A stretch of 64,000 nucleotides of DNA, from assembly GCA_021234155.1 (NCBI GenBank), contig JAJEKV010000062.1, positions 4,407,025 through 4,471,024 of the forward strand. The letters run 5' to 3'. The translations under genes and the position numbers were made by a program. Numbering within the stretch: position 1 is the stretch's first letter; the number at the start of each line of letters is the position of its first letter. Source of the stretch: Isoetes taiwanensis. Its lineage: Eukaryota > Streptophyta > Lycopodiopsida > Isoetales > Isoetaceae. Below the pieces are notes generated by a model. That model made no database searches, was not told where the DNA came from, and saw nothing but the letters and a program-made list of their open reading frames with translations. Positions 23,101 to 33,614 of this stretch are shown here, piece after piece.

Positions 23101-24400
23101 TTCGCCAAGGTCACTAGTGATTATACAGTAAGCAATTCTTCAAGGCAAGGGCAAAGACACTAAGATCCATATCTTTCTTGAAGAAGGAGATTTTTGCATA
23201 CGTGAAGGATAATTTTCCAGGAAGTTCAAGTCCTTCATCGATCTCGTGATCGGCAGTTGCCGGGCTTCGAGGATACCGACCGATTTCCATGGCCACCTTG
23301 CATAGTAAGTGGGTTGAAACCGAGTGGGCAAGGAAGGCATTTTCGGTAACGTACACCTGCCTTGGCAAGATTCATACGCAATGCCGCCTTGAAGAGAGAG
23401 GATAATCAAGACTCCGGCTGGGAAGGTTGAACTAACAGACAAAGGGACAAGTTGTTTGCACTCCGCATCAGATCCTTGATTGCCCCGACACTAGAGGCAT
23501 ATTTCCAATGTGGGACAAAACCACACTAACAAATTTCTTTAATACAAATGAAAGAACACCACAAATAGCATTCTTTTGATAGTAGTCTTTGCAAGGCCGG
23601 AGCACAACTTTTGATTTCATCTCAGATGGGATGATCCGGATTCCGTGATCCAGAGTTTATATTGGCATGTATGAGGATCTAATACAAGAACCGCCTCCCT
23701 CAGAGTTCAGAGGCCCATTCACTAGTGTATGCTACAAAGATTCAAAGCACCAAGGTCCCTCCTGGTCGGGTTATTGACTTCAAGTTCCCTTCAACGATCA
23801 TCCTCAAGAACCGCCACCGCCTCGCGGCCTAACGAAGAAGACGAAGACGGGAGACCGAGGCTATGGTCGAAGCTCGCAAACAAACAGATTCAGGTATACC
23901 GGCAAGGCTTGCCGTGGACATAATTATGAGAAACCACCGGGTCCTCGCTACATGCTCGCACTGCGCGTAAAATGGTACCGCCAGAACAGGGGTGTTTGAT
24001 TACTCCTCCGCGGGTTCTTTGGCGTGGCTTCATTGTCTGAATAAGAGATTTTGCATTGTATTCAAAGTGACCCGCTTAAGCATGAGTGCCTAAAGGGGAT
24101 TCTTGATAGGCTTGACCGCCATCGGATCCTACCATCGCACTGCTCCCTCGTGATGCAGAGACCACCCACCGAAGTTGAAGAAGCCGAGATCCACCAAATC
24201 AGATGCCCGAAGCTCCACCCGATGTGGACTATGATGTGATCAAGAATACACAATTCAATATGGACATTCTTTGATGATCCCAATTTCACTCGCCACAAAT
24301 TCCTCGAGAGCTTTCTCGAGATCCTATGGTTGCTTCTTCTAGCCATGGCCCCGCCATACGGAACCTCGATCCTATTAGGAGCCCGCTCCTCGATGAGGAA
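20160..24400 (+). pseudogene. Degenerate multi-exon gene with ParB-like segment
   Basis: Exon 1 (20160-20223) starts MEMDNSSSTKCGDEASLPQG and ends at a canonical donor (CAG|GTATGT). Later coding-like blocks sit in changing frames. A linker-like region includes KILLCAGIIVYYVDRKF (about 21135). A Lys/Glu-rich tract follows (21590-21740). Near 22210-22500 comes HAKTLVESFQRDP, then HYYIVNGNHSLWAAQLV, which resembles the ParB/sulfiredoxin fold motif (Y-IVDGxHR). After this come SLAEVTMCGGKHPKDFNQGV (about 22840) and a basic C-terminal part to about 24240. I cannot name the product. Stops and frameshifts are frequent. The repeated palindromes fall in the first putative intron and near 22.7 kb. It is divergent from the DUF7869-type gene; the two may be parts of one mobile unit. 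Confidence 0.4.
22681..22798. repeat. Four tandem ~30-bp palindromic units
   Basis: Each unit has the form AAAYGGCGCC...GGCGCCATTT followed by (T/C)CTCAC(T/C) or similar. The third and fourth are degenerate (GGCACC, GCCACC). Each can form its own hairpin. Same family as the palindromes at 18.8-20.5 kb. Confidence 0.8.
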
Positions 24401-24879
24401 CCCTGAATTTTGTATGAAAATAATGTAAATTGTACACTAATACTTTGTATACGTGTCAGCCTCTTCCGAGTCCTCACTGCTTTTGGCAAATTTTTAATAT
24501 GCAAATCTATGAATTCGAATTTTTAACTCCAAATTCATTTTATGCAATGCTAGAATTTTTAATGGCGCCAATAAATGGCACTTTAGATGCATATTTTTTA
24601 AAATGGCTTTACATAATTGCTCAAAAAATTGGCATAAATTTGACTAAAAAGGATTTTCGCCCTAATTGGAATCACTAAATTTCTCATTTTAATGAAATTG
24701 TGCTTCCCGGCTTTATTTCTGCACTCAAGCATTCTTTTCCAAGTGCTTCTCCATTTTTAAGCGTGGCTTGTTGGCAAAGATGGGAGGGAGTCGACATCTT
24801 TTCCGCCATGCCCCCATCCACACTCTATTGAGACTCCATGGTGGTGGGCACCATCGCCTCCGTGATCCCTCATCACCTC

Positions 24880-25874
24880 CATTGATGACCTCACATCCCC
24901 TTACATAGAGACGATGGGTTCTTGCGTGTTGTCTCTATATCAAGCATGGTATGAGGAGGGTCGCCATCGCCTTGGCCTGAATTTCGTGCAAAGTTCCCGC
25001 TTCTCGTTGGGATGTATCTCCTGGGAGAAGGTCGCAGTAAAATTTGCCTCTCATAGTGCAAGTTGGTGTCGCCGAAAGGGTGCCATGGGATCCGCATGAA
25101 AATATTCACAAAGGCAAGCAATTTGTCGTGATCAAGATATCGCCTTCTTTTTAGCACCACAACCCTCCAGCTTGCCGATGGGTGGCACCTACATGTTCCA
25201 TGTACCCCACTTTGTGTCGCATTACATGGCGATGGCTTTGGGATAGGTTGCTCCACCCTAAAGTCTCCTCAGACCGGTGGCGGTGTTATCCACGAAAGCT
25301 CATGGGTTATCGCCTTTCGCATCGCTTATGATCCTCGTGATATTTGCAAGATGCCCGCTTCGCCTCTCGACGCTGAGACTTTTGAGCATTGTCTCTTTGA
25401 TTGTCCCGGAGGTTCAACCAACGCGGGTCCCTCGACTACAAGATTTGTTTAAAAAGACATTGACCGCCGATGCATCCTTTTGGCGCCCTATCCCAATGCA
25501 TGGCCTCCAAATAAAACAAAGGGCATTTCATCTTGGTTCCGCTATTCTCTGGTCGATATGGGGAGCTGCCGCAGACACCACATCTTCGAGGCATTTATTC
25601 ATCCGCATTACGTTGTTATTACAAAGGGCCTGTAAAAAGATATTGACAAATTACGAAGTTTCTTCCCTTGACTCCTAACTTGTGGAACGATCCGATTCAA
25701 GATTCAATTGATTCTTATCATTAGTCTCCCTATTCCTGAGTAGGTACATTGTGCCCGTGCTCGCGGTTCTCGGCATCTCCGTGCTTACACAAATTAGATG
25801 AGACATGTAAATTTCGTGACTTTTCTCCGATTAATAAACTTTTACGCTCGTTGCTCAAAAAAAAAAAAAAAAAA
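24880..25874 (+). mobile_element. LINE 3' end with zinc finger and poly(A)
   Basis: The C-terminal part of a LINE ORF2 is visible across frames. Near 25260 is DRWRCYPRKLMGYRLSHRL. Near 25340-25410 is CKMPASPLDAETFEHCLFDC, the Cys-His zf-RVT motif found at LINE C-termini. Near 25510-25560 is AFHLGSAILWSIWGA, the typical hydrophobic ending. About 180 bp of 3' UTR follow the stop, then a poly(A) tract (25857-25874). It is a 5'-truncated insertion; the 5' junction lies somewhere between 24720 and 24900. Confidence 0.7.
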
Positions 25875-26416
25875 CCCCACCCCAAGACATCAAATTTAAG
25901 ACAAGAAATCCCATTTGGGAAATCCAGCCAAAGTTGCGCCTTTGGATATGTTAGGTGTTGAACCTTATCCAAGCCTTGATAAGGATCAATTAATAAAAAA
26001 GAAAGAAGAAAAGAATCAAAGATCAATACATAGATACGAGACAATAGGAAAAGAAGGTCAATCAAGTAAAGTGGAACATAAATATAAAAGCAGAGCAAAA
26101 ATGGATAGAACAATGAGCAAAGATAAGGAAAAAAATAACTAAGAAAAATATAATAATATAATAGACAAGATATCTTAGAGATTTAAAAAAAAGGAAAAAA
26201 CCTAGCAGCATACGAAGTAAAATATGAACAAAGGAAAAAATGTATACTAGTAGGAACAAGGACAAATAAAAAGGATTTAGCACTAGAATATAAAACAGCA
26301 TAGTGAGAAAGTTATATTCATAACATATAATACTGTTACATGTAAATTGAAGTATGAAGTAGAAAAGACTCATATAACGAACCAAGATAAGTGTAATTCT
26401 AAACAAAAAGCGTACA
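25875..26416. other. AT-rich, no supported gene
   Basis: A/T-rich sequence between a LINE poly(A) tail and a Helitron 5' end. The frame at 25915-26142 is Lys-rich low complexity. Confidence 0.3.
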
Positions 26417-28792
26417 TCTATATATAGTAATAAAAGCAAAATGTAGTTTGTGCAGGGCATCTCGGCCGTCAATTTCTTTCCCCATAACTTTCATTTTGGA
26501 CCGTCAGATCATAACTATTCTTATTGCCGTTGATTTTCTTGTGTATAAAAATATTCATTTTAAGCCGCTTGATAATTAGTTAACTAAGCTCGCTTTATGA
26601 AGATAACGATGCATTTAAGTAGGGCGGATATGTCCGGGCGGGCTTATTGTCAAGAATCTAAAATCTGCAGGATATGATGCCGCAGCTTTATAAATCGAAA
26701 TGGCATAGCAAAGTTCCCTGGTAAACCTCCATAGCCATTTTCTTCTTATGTTTCCGCCTCAAGATAGAATCTTTCAAATTTTTGTTTGAAAACAAAGAAC
26801 CCAGCTCAATCCGGCCATGTTTTAAAACAAAGAAAACGGTTTTATTTTTTTTTTTGATTTCATTTAACAATTCAGCCGCCACCGCCTAAATAGATCAAAT
26901 TTCCATGCCGATCAACCGAGGCACAATCACACCGAAAACTCTACGAAATACAAGATCCTCGACCTCCTCGTGACCTTCGACCTTTGCCTTCGCCATGTTG
27001 AACCGCTTAACAAATGATGAGTGAAGAAGTGCTTCACAGATGATCGAATCGCTTCAAACGCCTATATTCATGGGCTATTTCATTTGCCTTTTCATCCTTT
27101 TGCATAGTCTAGGTAAGAACATGTACGGTTGAAGAATATATCGAAGAAATGGCTTCAAAAACAATTTTGATTTTATGGTGCCTAACCATAGATACATCGA
27201 TGTTTTGCTTAACGAGTAGAGGATTATTATGGACCGGGATTTAGATCCCATTCAAAATCATTCGTCCAATTCAAGACTACTTATCTCAAGGGCCGGTAGT
27301 TGCTTCCCTAGCAAAGGAACTTGGAGGATATCGTCAATATTTGGCAAAGGAATCACGGTCCTAACGGAAAGAGCGCATCTCAACGTAGTGTATCAAGAGC
27401 CCGTCGCGTGCAATTAGAGACAGCTTTTTCCGTGCATATTGTCGAAAGAGGTTATTCTATTTAATTTCAATTTTATCTCTTCACGAGATTATAAATTAAT
27501 TCCTTGCATACATGATTTCAAATGCACCGGCCGTTATGAGGCCCTCCTCAAGTACGCATGTAACAAGAGTCTATTGAAATACTTGTTACACCTGCTATTT
27601 CTCAAGTCATACTATGATATAGTGAGGAAAACTATATACAAGATTCCCCTCCAAAAAGCAATTATGCATTTTTGGTATGGTGCTTCAGCTTGGTGTATAT
27701 ACTTGTGTTTCAAAGATAAATTATTCGAATGTTTTAACTTGCAACAAAGATAGCATCGAAAGTGAATATTACTATTTCTTTGGCCTTGCAGTGAATCATG
27801 CTAAGCTGAATTACATAATGTCCGTGATCAGAAGCTATACAAAATCCTGCTTTCCTCCACTCATTGAGTTTACACTTGCTCGGGAGAATTTAAAATTTAG
27901 GTAGTTGAGGGTGTTTATCGCTCTTAGTCCATTTATGGAATTCTATGCCTTGAATCGCGTGATTGATGGCATTTGGCTTCCAAAAGCCATTTTTTTAGGT
28001 TTACTTGCTCCATCTCTTGCAAAGATATGTCCGCTTTTTGAAACGAGTCACTTTTGTTCACTTTAAAACCCGCTTGAGGACATGCTTCGTGAAAGGGAGG
28101 ACATTTCTATAAGAAGGGAACGCTGAAGGAGCTTTTGAAAGTTTTTTAGCAAGTCTGCCTTTGTAAGTGTGAATATCATGTGTATCTAATAGTCACCATA
28201 AAATACTTGCGTACTTTTGGAAGACTTGCCCTTGAGTTTGATTTTGCTTCAAAGCCCCGCCTTACCGCTTTAGATGCAAATGGTCTTCCTCCACGGTTTG
28301 TGGCAAGTTCACATGGTATTTACAAGAATGGTGAATCTTCTTACATGGGGTCACCCAAAACATAAAAAAGAAGGGCTTTAATTTCGAACAACCATCGTGG
28401 AATACAAGTAATTTGGTTGGAGCCAGCAGCTAACTTTGTTGGTAATGCAAGCGGACCTTCATCACCGGAATGGGCTATCCAATCATAAGTGCTTAATCTT
28501 GCCGGACGATGTAACCTCCAATCAATGAGCCGGAAGTTCGCAAAAACGCTACACTATGGGACCCACATCGAAAGCGTATATACTCTAGATTATTTGATCA
28601 ATGGAGCGTGGAGGTTACTTTGATCATCGAGCATTGAATTAAAGCCCGATGGAACGGGATCAAGTTCAAAGTGATGATTGTAGTTGGTTAATTGTTCAAG
28701 TGATATGATACATGGTTTTGTTGTTGCATGCGCTCGGACAATTTATCTTACATCATCGGGCGTAATTAAAGCCGTGGTCAATCATGCAAAAT

Positions 28793-29130
28793 TTTGTTCC
28801 CACAAAGCGTGTCTTTTGTAACAATTTGGCTAATATGTCCACTTTGATCTGTTATGTGAGCATGCTCAATATATAGCTTTAATTCTTGGCTTATGTGCTC
28901 AATCACGCAGCCTTTGTTCCCAACAAAGCGTGTCTTGTGTAACAGCTTTGGTAATTTATCCACTTTGATCTGTTATAGGAGCATGCTCAAGATATAGCTT
29001 TAATTTTTGGCTTTAGTGCTCAATCATGCGCTTTTGTTCCCAATAAAGCGTGTATTTTGTAACAGCTTGGCTAATATATCCACTTTGGATCTATTACGTA
29101 GCATGCTCAATATCTAGCTTTATTTTTGGC
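28793..29130 (+). repeat. Three tandem ~122-bp repeats inside the Helitron
   Basis: Units start at about 28797, 28919 and 29037 with TGTTCCCA(A)CAAAGCGTGT. Each continues with TCCACTTTG(G)ATCT and GAGCATGCTCAA-like words. Repeats of this kind are common in Helitron interiors. Confidence 0.8.
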
Positions 29131-30271
29131 TTACGTTGTTTGTGTATACCAATCTATTTTTAACGGCATCACGCGTTCCGACCGAGAAACATTGGCATTG
29201 CCGATTGAGGATGTATAAAAGCACAACGTAATCCACACAAATTTTGAGTTTTCTTTCCTATTTATTTATAGTTCTATGGTTGCCTTCTCCCGCGCTTAAT
29301 GGGTCCATATCCCGCAAGTAATTGTGGGGGTTATCGCCTCCCAAGCAAGGTATTTTTGCCATGAGAGTGCAATTGTCCCTCCCAACGCTTGTGGCCGAAT
29401 GACAGCTTTGAGGGCCAATTTCAACCCCAAGGGTGTGGTGATCTTTAATAGATTTCCGCAAGGAGCTTACATGTAACAACAACTTACATACAACTTACAT
29501 ATTGCAAACAACCGCCCCAACAATAACACTTTTTAAATATACTAGAAGAACAAGCCTCGCCATTTTATTCCTTTGGGATGCATCAAGAACATATCCCTCG
29601 CTTCTCCATTTCACATCGCCTAGATGCTTCGCAATGGCATCAAGGTGCTTTTTGCACGATGTTGCACAAGAATCTTCCCCTTGTTGATCCTTCCCCTTTT
29701 GCACAACATGGATCCCCAATAGCTATTACCTGAATCATGCAAAAACACAACATGAAATAAATCTTAATATTAGATGAAGATGTCATTTGTAGATCAGAGA
29801 GGAACTCAAATAATAGTTGATGCTAAAATGATACCTAGCTAAACAAGTAGGAAACGCAGTAGACATTTTCAATCCCGCAGTAAAGCTTGAAGCCCTGGGT
29901 TTCCAAAGTTGCCCCCAAAACTTTTAACATAATTCTTGGAGTTTCATTTCTTGATTAACGACTTGTATAACTCTTTGTGCCAAAGGCACAACTTACAACT
30001 TGTAACTATAGTGCATGGAGGATAGATCCCAGCAAGAAAAATAAACGATAGAATTTACATCTTCAATGACTCACCATAAATTTTTTCAAAGCAGAGCACT
30101 TCTTGGCGGTGGGGAAAGCAGACCACTATGATATGTTTGCATGAGTGCATTGTAATTTTACATATCAACAGGAAGGCTCATTGCACTTGAATTTGAAACA
30201 ACTCTAAGTGCATTATTGCTTTCAAACTTTGATATTCCTTTTTTTTTTTTTTAAATTATGCCCGACGAAAA

Positions 30272-30299
30272 GCCCAGCAACGCTGGGCACTTTTTCTAG
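30272..30299 (+). terminator. Helitron 3' terminal hairpin and CTAG
   Basis: A perfect 7-bp stem GCCCAGC/GCTGGGC with loop AAC, 7 nt of spacer, then CTAG. This marks the replication termination end of the Helitron. Confidence 0.75.
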
Positions 30300-30627
30300 T
30301 ATCTATATAAAGGTCAAAATTAAGACTGTTATAACAGTGCAATATAGCCAGCATGATGCTTATTATAATACAGAACCAAAGTAGACCAAAGTAGACCAGA
30401 AGAACCACTGAGATAGAGTTTTTAAAAAAAAGAAACCAACTAGTATCTGAAGTCTGTAGACAATCACCACACGGAAGAAATTGCAAATACGAGCAGAAAC
30501 CATGCTCGAGACCAAGCCAAGAAATCACATGGAGGGTTTAGTCCGGTTACCTGCAGTAGAACCATAACAAAATTAGCCTGAGAAGGGTAATAAGTTAAGC
30601 TACATGCAGGTAAGCAGAGGACAAAAA

Positions 30628-31395
30628 CCAGCTTAATGCCTTTCACCATAGGCAACTTAGAAAGTAATACATTATGAGCAAAAACAATTGTAGATCAATA
30701 TAAACGTGGACCAAGGGCCAAACATAGTTGTCAAGGAATAAAGTAGTTTAAAGTGAAAGATTCTAGGCGGTTCACAAGTAATTTAACAAATCAGGTCAGT
30801 ATATCAGAATTATAGAACATAAGGGAACTGCAGCACCTGCCTAAGATTGAAAGACAAAACCAATGAGTAAGTTAGAAAAGAAGCACTGGGCAGAATAAGA
30901 AAAATGTTTAAATAAGATAAGAGAAGGTTTAGGCACCACAGGTTTTTCTAGAATCTTTAGAACATAATGAAGCAATATAATATGAAGCCTAACAGAATTA
31001 AAGAACCAGCTTAATGCCTTTCACCACAGGCAACTTAGAAAGTAATACGTTATGAGCAGAAAAATTGCAGATCAATAGAAACGTGGGCCAAGTGCTAAAC
31101 ATAGTTGTCAAGAACTAATGTAGTTTAAAGAGAGATTCTAGGAGGGTCACAAGTAATTTAACAAATCAGGACAGCATAGCAGAACTAAAGAACATAAGGA
31201 ATATGCAGCATCTGCCTGAGTTTTGAAAGACATAACCAATGAGTAGTTTAGAAGAGAAGCACTGGGCAGAATAAGACAAATGCTAAGATAAGATAAGAGA
31301 AAAGGTTAGGCATCAAGGGTTTATCTAGATTCATTAGCATAGAATGAAGCAATATTATATGCAACCCAACAGAGTTAAAGAACATAACAAGTTCG
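30628..31395. repeat. Tandem duplication, ~377-bp unit
   Basis: 30628-30990 and 31006-31385 align over nearly their whole length: ATGCCTTTCACCA(T/C)AGGCAAC, then GTTGTCAAG, GAAGCACTGGGCAGAATAAG and GAAGCAATAT(A/T)ATATG, with scattered substitutions and small indels. No coding frame is conserved between the copies. Confidence 0.85.
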
Positions 31396-31449
31396 CCAAA
31401 TCCATAAGGCAGCTAGAGGTAATAAAAAAAACCTAATGTGGCAACCTGA

Positions 31450-31937
31450 TTGACGACATTTTGAGGAGCAGCACTATCATGTTGAGCAGGATCAAGAAAG
31501 ACAGGGATCTCAGAGGTACTGGAAACAAATTTTGCTGCCAAACTAGGCACAACATCCCGAGATGTAATTATGATTGGTGCAGAGCTATCTTCACCTTCAA
31601 TAGGAACAGACTTATGAGACAGGACCGTAGCTTTAGCAGGCTTATGGAAACCGAAGAGATTCTTCCTTTTCTCAGCCATTTCTCTATCTTTCTGCAACCT
31701 GAGGATGGTGGCTTTATTTAAGCCGCCCTTCTTTCTTCCCATCCACAAGAGGAACAGGCCGGCTAACAAAGGAGAGCAATCCGAAACTATAAGTAGGGAA
31801 AATTTACCTAAAGATCCCAGGTAAAGGAAGCCGAAATGGAAAGTTTTGCTGTAATCCAGGCATGGTAGTGAACCATCAACACCGTGACAATGCCAGCTGC
31901 GATCTGCTAGTATGAGAATGAAAACATCTCCAGCCAT
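31450..31937 (-). CDS. Hypothetical protein, possible host exons
   Basis: The frame opens at an ATG at 31937 (MAGDVFILILADRSWHCHG) and stays open past a candidate donor at the end of the coding-like part (AATCAG|GTTGCC, about 31450). An internal Met at 31739 starts a basic, hydrophilic segment, MGRKKGGLNKATILRLQKDR, that looks more like a genuine N-terminus. The preceding hydrophobic part could be intron or leader, because GTAAAT (about 31806) and TTAG (about 31765) could act as splice sites. I recognise no family. A 5' leader-like sequence precedes 31937. If real, the gene continues to lower coordinates, towards the Helitron. Confidence 0.35.
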
Positions 31938-32212
31938 CGATCAGAGAGATTTTTCGGCCGAACTAGCCCTAAACGTGAGATAGAATTTACAATGGTAAAG
32001 AAAATTGAAAATAGAAAAATCAGAAAAAAGGATTTAAACATAAAGGTAGAAGATACCAAGGAGGACCAAGGGAAAGAATACATTAGGGTAAAAAAGATGT
32101 TAAGGGGGAGATAAGTGAAAGGAGAAATCTAAGATAATAAAGATCTCCTAATAATCTCAAGGAAATAACAGAGAAAATACCAAGAAGAATTACATTAAAA
32201 AAAAAAAAGGGA

Positions 32213-32787
32213 TTATTGCTTGAGATAAAGATCATAGATAACGTCCCATATGATAAGTCATATAATCTAATTAAAGGCAACGGAATATTTTGAGAAAAAG
32301 GCAACTGCCCGCTAAAAAAGGCTAAAGTCGCAAAGAGATCTATAAATAGAACCGAAACTTCAGTTGGACATATCTCCGCAACCAGAACTTCGATTGAGGC
32401 GATCTTGACCTCATTGGAACCGACTCAGAGTCTAGTTTCCGAATTGGGATGGCACATCCCGTAGTTCATTTGTATAAGAGAGTAATAGCCGAAAACGTGA
32501 CAAGGGGTCACAGATCACTGCCATAGCGACATTCACAGATTTGCAATTGTTTTATGATGTGTGGCTACATGGAGTAGCTAGACTAGCCTGGAGGGCCAAT
32601 AAGTCAGATGCCATAGCTTTTTTATTTGCCATAGTATGTGTTTTTCCATAACCCAGTGGATCCGGTTGGGTGGTTAACCATGTAATCTAATCTGTGTATC
32701 TGAGATAAATGATATAAATTGTTCTTGTTCCTCAGTTGTGATGCTGTGGAGCAGTTATTTAATTCTTATTATACATGAGTCGTATCA
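32213..32787 (+). repeat. Left LTR of element A (5'-truncated)
   Basis: Matches the right LTR from TTATTGCTTGAGATAAAGAT to GAGTCGTATCA. It lacks the first ~155 bp seen at 46794-46950; its left border follows an A-run (32193-32204). It contains the TATA-like CTATAAATAGAACC (32339-32352). Confidence 0.75.
32339..32352 (+). promoter_or_regulatory. TATA box in LTR A
   Basis: CTATAAATAGAACC is present in both LTR copies (again near 47086) and is a good plant TATA element for the element's transcript. Confidence 0.5.
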
Positions 32788-32789
32788 AG

Positions 32790-32801
32790 TGGTATCAGAG
32801 C
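32790..32801 (+). other. Primer-binding site of element A
   Basis: TGGTATCAGAGC lies two bases after the left LTR end. It is the standard plant LTR-element site, complementary to the 3' end of initiator-Met tRNA. Confidence 0.9.
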
Positions 32802-33026
32802 GGAAGTTGCGATTCTTATGGAATCTATGGGCTGTGGGAACATCACCGAGACTTTGAAATTTTGCTTTGGATTTGAATCAAAGAAGATGGAACTAGTGGT
32901 GGTATTATACTCTAAGGCTGCGACACACCAAGAATCTTGCAAGTTTGTGCTGCAAGTACAGTTGGATTGAACTTCGTCAAAAAGTGTGTTGGGGTTAAGT
33001 ATGTGAGTGAACTGACGAATCCTTGG

Positions 33027-33314
33027 AGCGTGGCGTCCAAGTAAGGAGGATTTGACGACTACTGCTCCAAGTGAAGGTGGAGCATCAGTAGCAGAGAAAA
33101 GAAAAGCTCGGTGCTTTCGTGGAGAATGCTCGAAGCATATAGGACCGACTTATTGAGAACGAGTTCGGGTTATTGGGGAAATTTCTATGATCCTTTGGGG
33201 GATTATGGAATAAATAAAAGCATCCTGCTTGGGATTGCAGAGTCAGATCGTGGTGATCTGAGAGACTGATTGACCGTGGGGGTCATTTATATAAATATTT
33301 GACTTGGAAAGTCA
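33027..33314 (+). repeat. Hairpin array, left interior of element A
   Basis: Successive small inverted repeats, several with a five-base loop containing GG: CTTGGA...TCCAAG (33027-33046); CTACTG(..)GCTCC...GGAGC(..)CAGTAG (33059-33091); GCTTTC-GTGGA-GAATGC (33112-33128); CAGATC-GTGGT-GATCTG (33244-33260); TGACC-GTGGG-GGTCA (33271-33285); TGACT-TGGAA-AGTCA (33300-33314). Stem sequences differ while pairing is kept. Confidence 0.7.
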
Positions 33315-33538
33315 TCTATATTAACACTTGACCTTATTTGCAGGTTTGCTTAGTGTTAAGCATTGGGGAAGACACTTTACGTACAAGCTGTCAAGGATAT
33401 GGACGCAAAATTTGGATGCGGAATCTCAAATTATTTCCTTTGGGACAGACTTATGGGTAAAGTTTGTAAGTTGATTTTCTTTATGCGGAATAGACAATAA
33501 GAATTTTATTTCTTGTGTGTACCCATGGTAGATTGGTA

Positions 33539-33557
33539 ATTACGATTGCAACGTAAT
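33539..33557 (+). repeat. ATTACG-ATTGCAA-CGTAAT hairpin of element A
   Basis: Related hairpins are ATTGTG-GTTGCAA-CACAAT (46358-46376) and ATTGTG-TCTACAG-CACAAT, the last being the site into which element B inserted (33607-33614 joined to 46301-46311). The stem changes are compensatory. Confidence 0.65.
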
Positions 33558-33609
33558 AGGCCTGAACATGGTGCACTAATTGTGAATGCCTCTTGGTAGA
33601 TCAGTAATT

Positions 33610-33614
33610 GTGTC
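33610..33614. other. Target-site duplication GTGTC (left)
   Basis: GTGTC here and again at 46296-46300, directly outside the two ends (TGTGACG... and ...CGTCACA) of element B. Confidence 0.85.

Larger units (their letters stand above)
26417..30299 (+). mobile_element. Non-autonomous Helitron
   Basis: The 5' end TCTATATATAGTAATAAAAG (26417) starts after an A, and the 3' end is a GC hairpin, GCCCAGC-AAC-GCTGGGC (30272-30288), followed by ACTTTTTCTAG and a T (30300). This is the Helitron signature: 5' TC, a 3' hairpin about 10 nt before CTRR, and insertion between A and T. The length is about 3.9 kb. The sub-terminal GGCCGTCAATTTC and GGACCGTCAGATC words (26463-26515) are also typical of plant Helitrons. 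No Rep/helicase was recognised, so it must be non-autonomous. The interior has short coding-like stretches (27229-27417, 27439-27904, 28180-28365) of unknown origin, which may be captured gene pieces. Confidence 0.75.

Noticed and set aside
28793-29130. CRISPR-like array
   Set aside because: Only three ~122-bp units with diverged sequence and no unique spacers, inside a plant Helitron.
32083-32304. Minus-strand frame repeated near 47.0 kb
   Set aside because: It is the antisense of the element A LTR, so its repetition reflects the LTR and not a gene.
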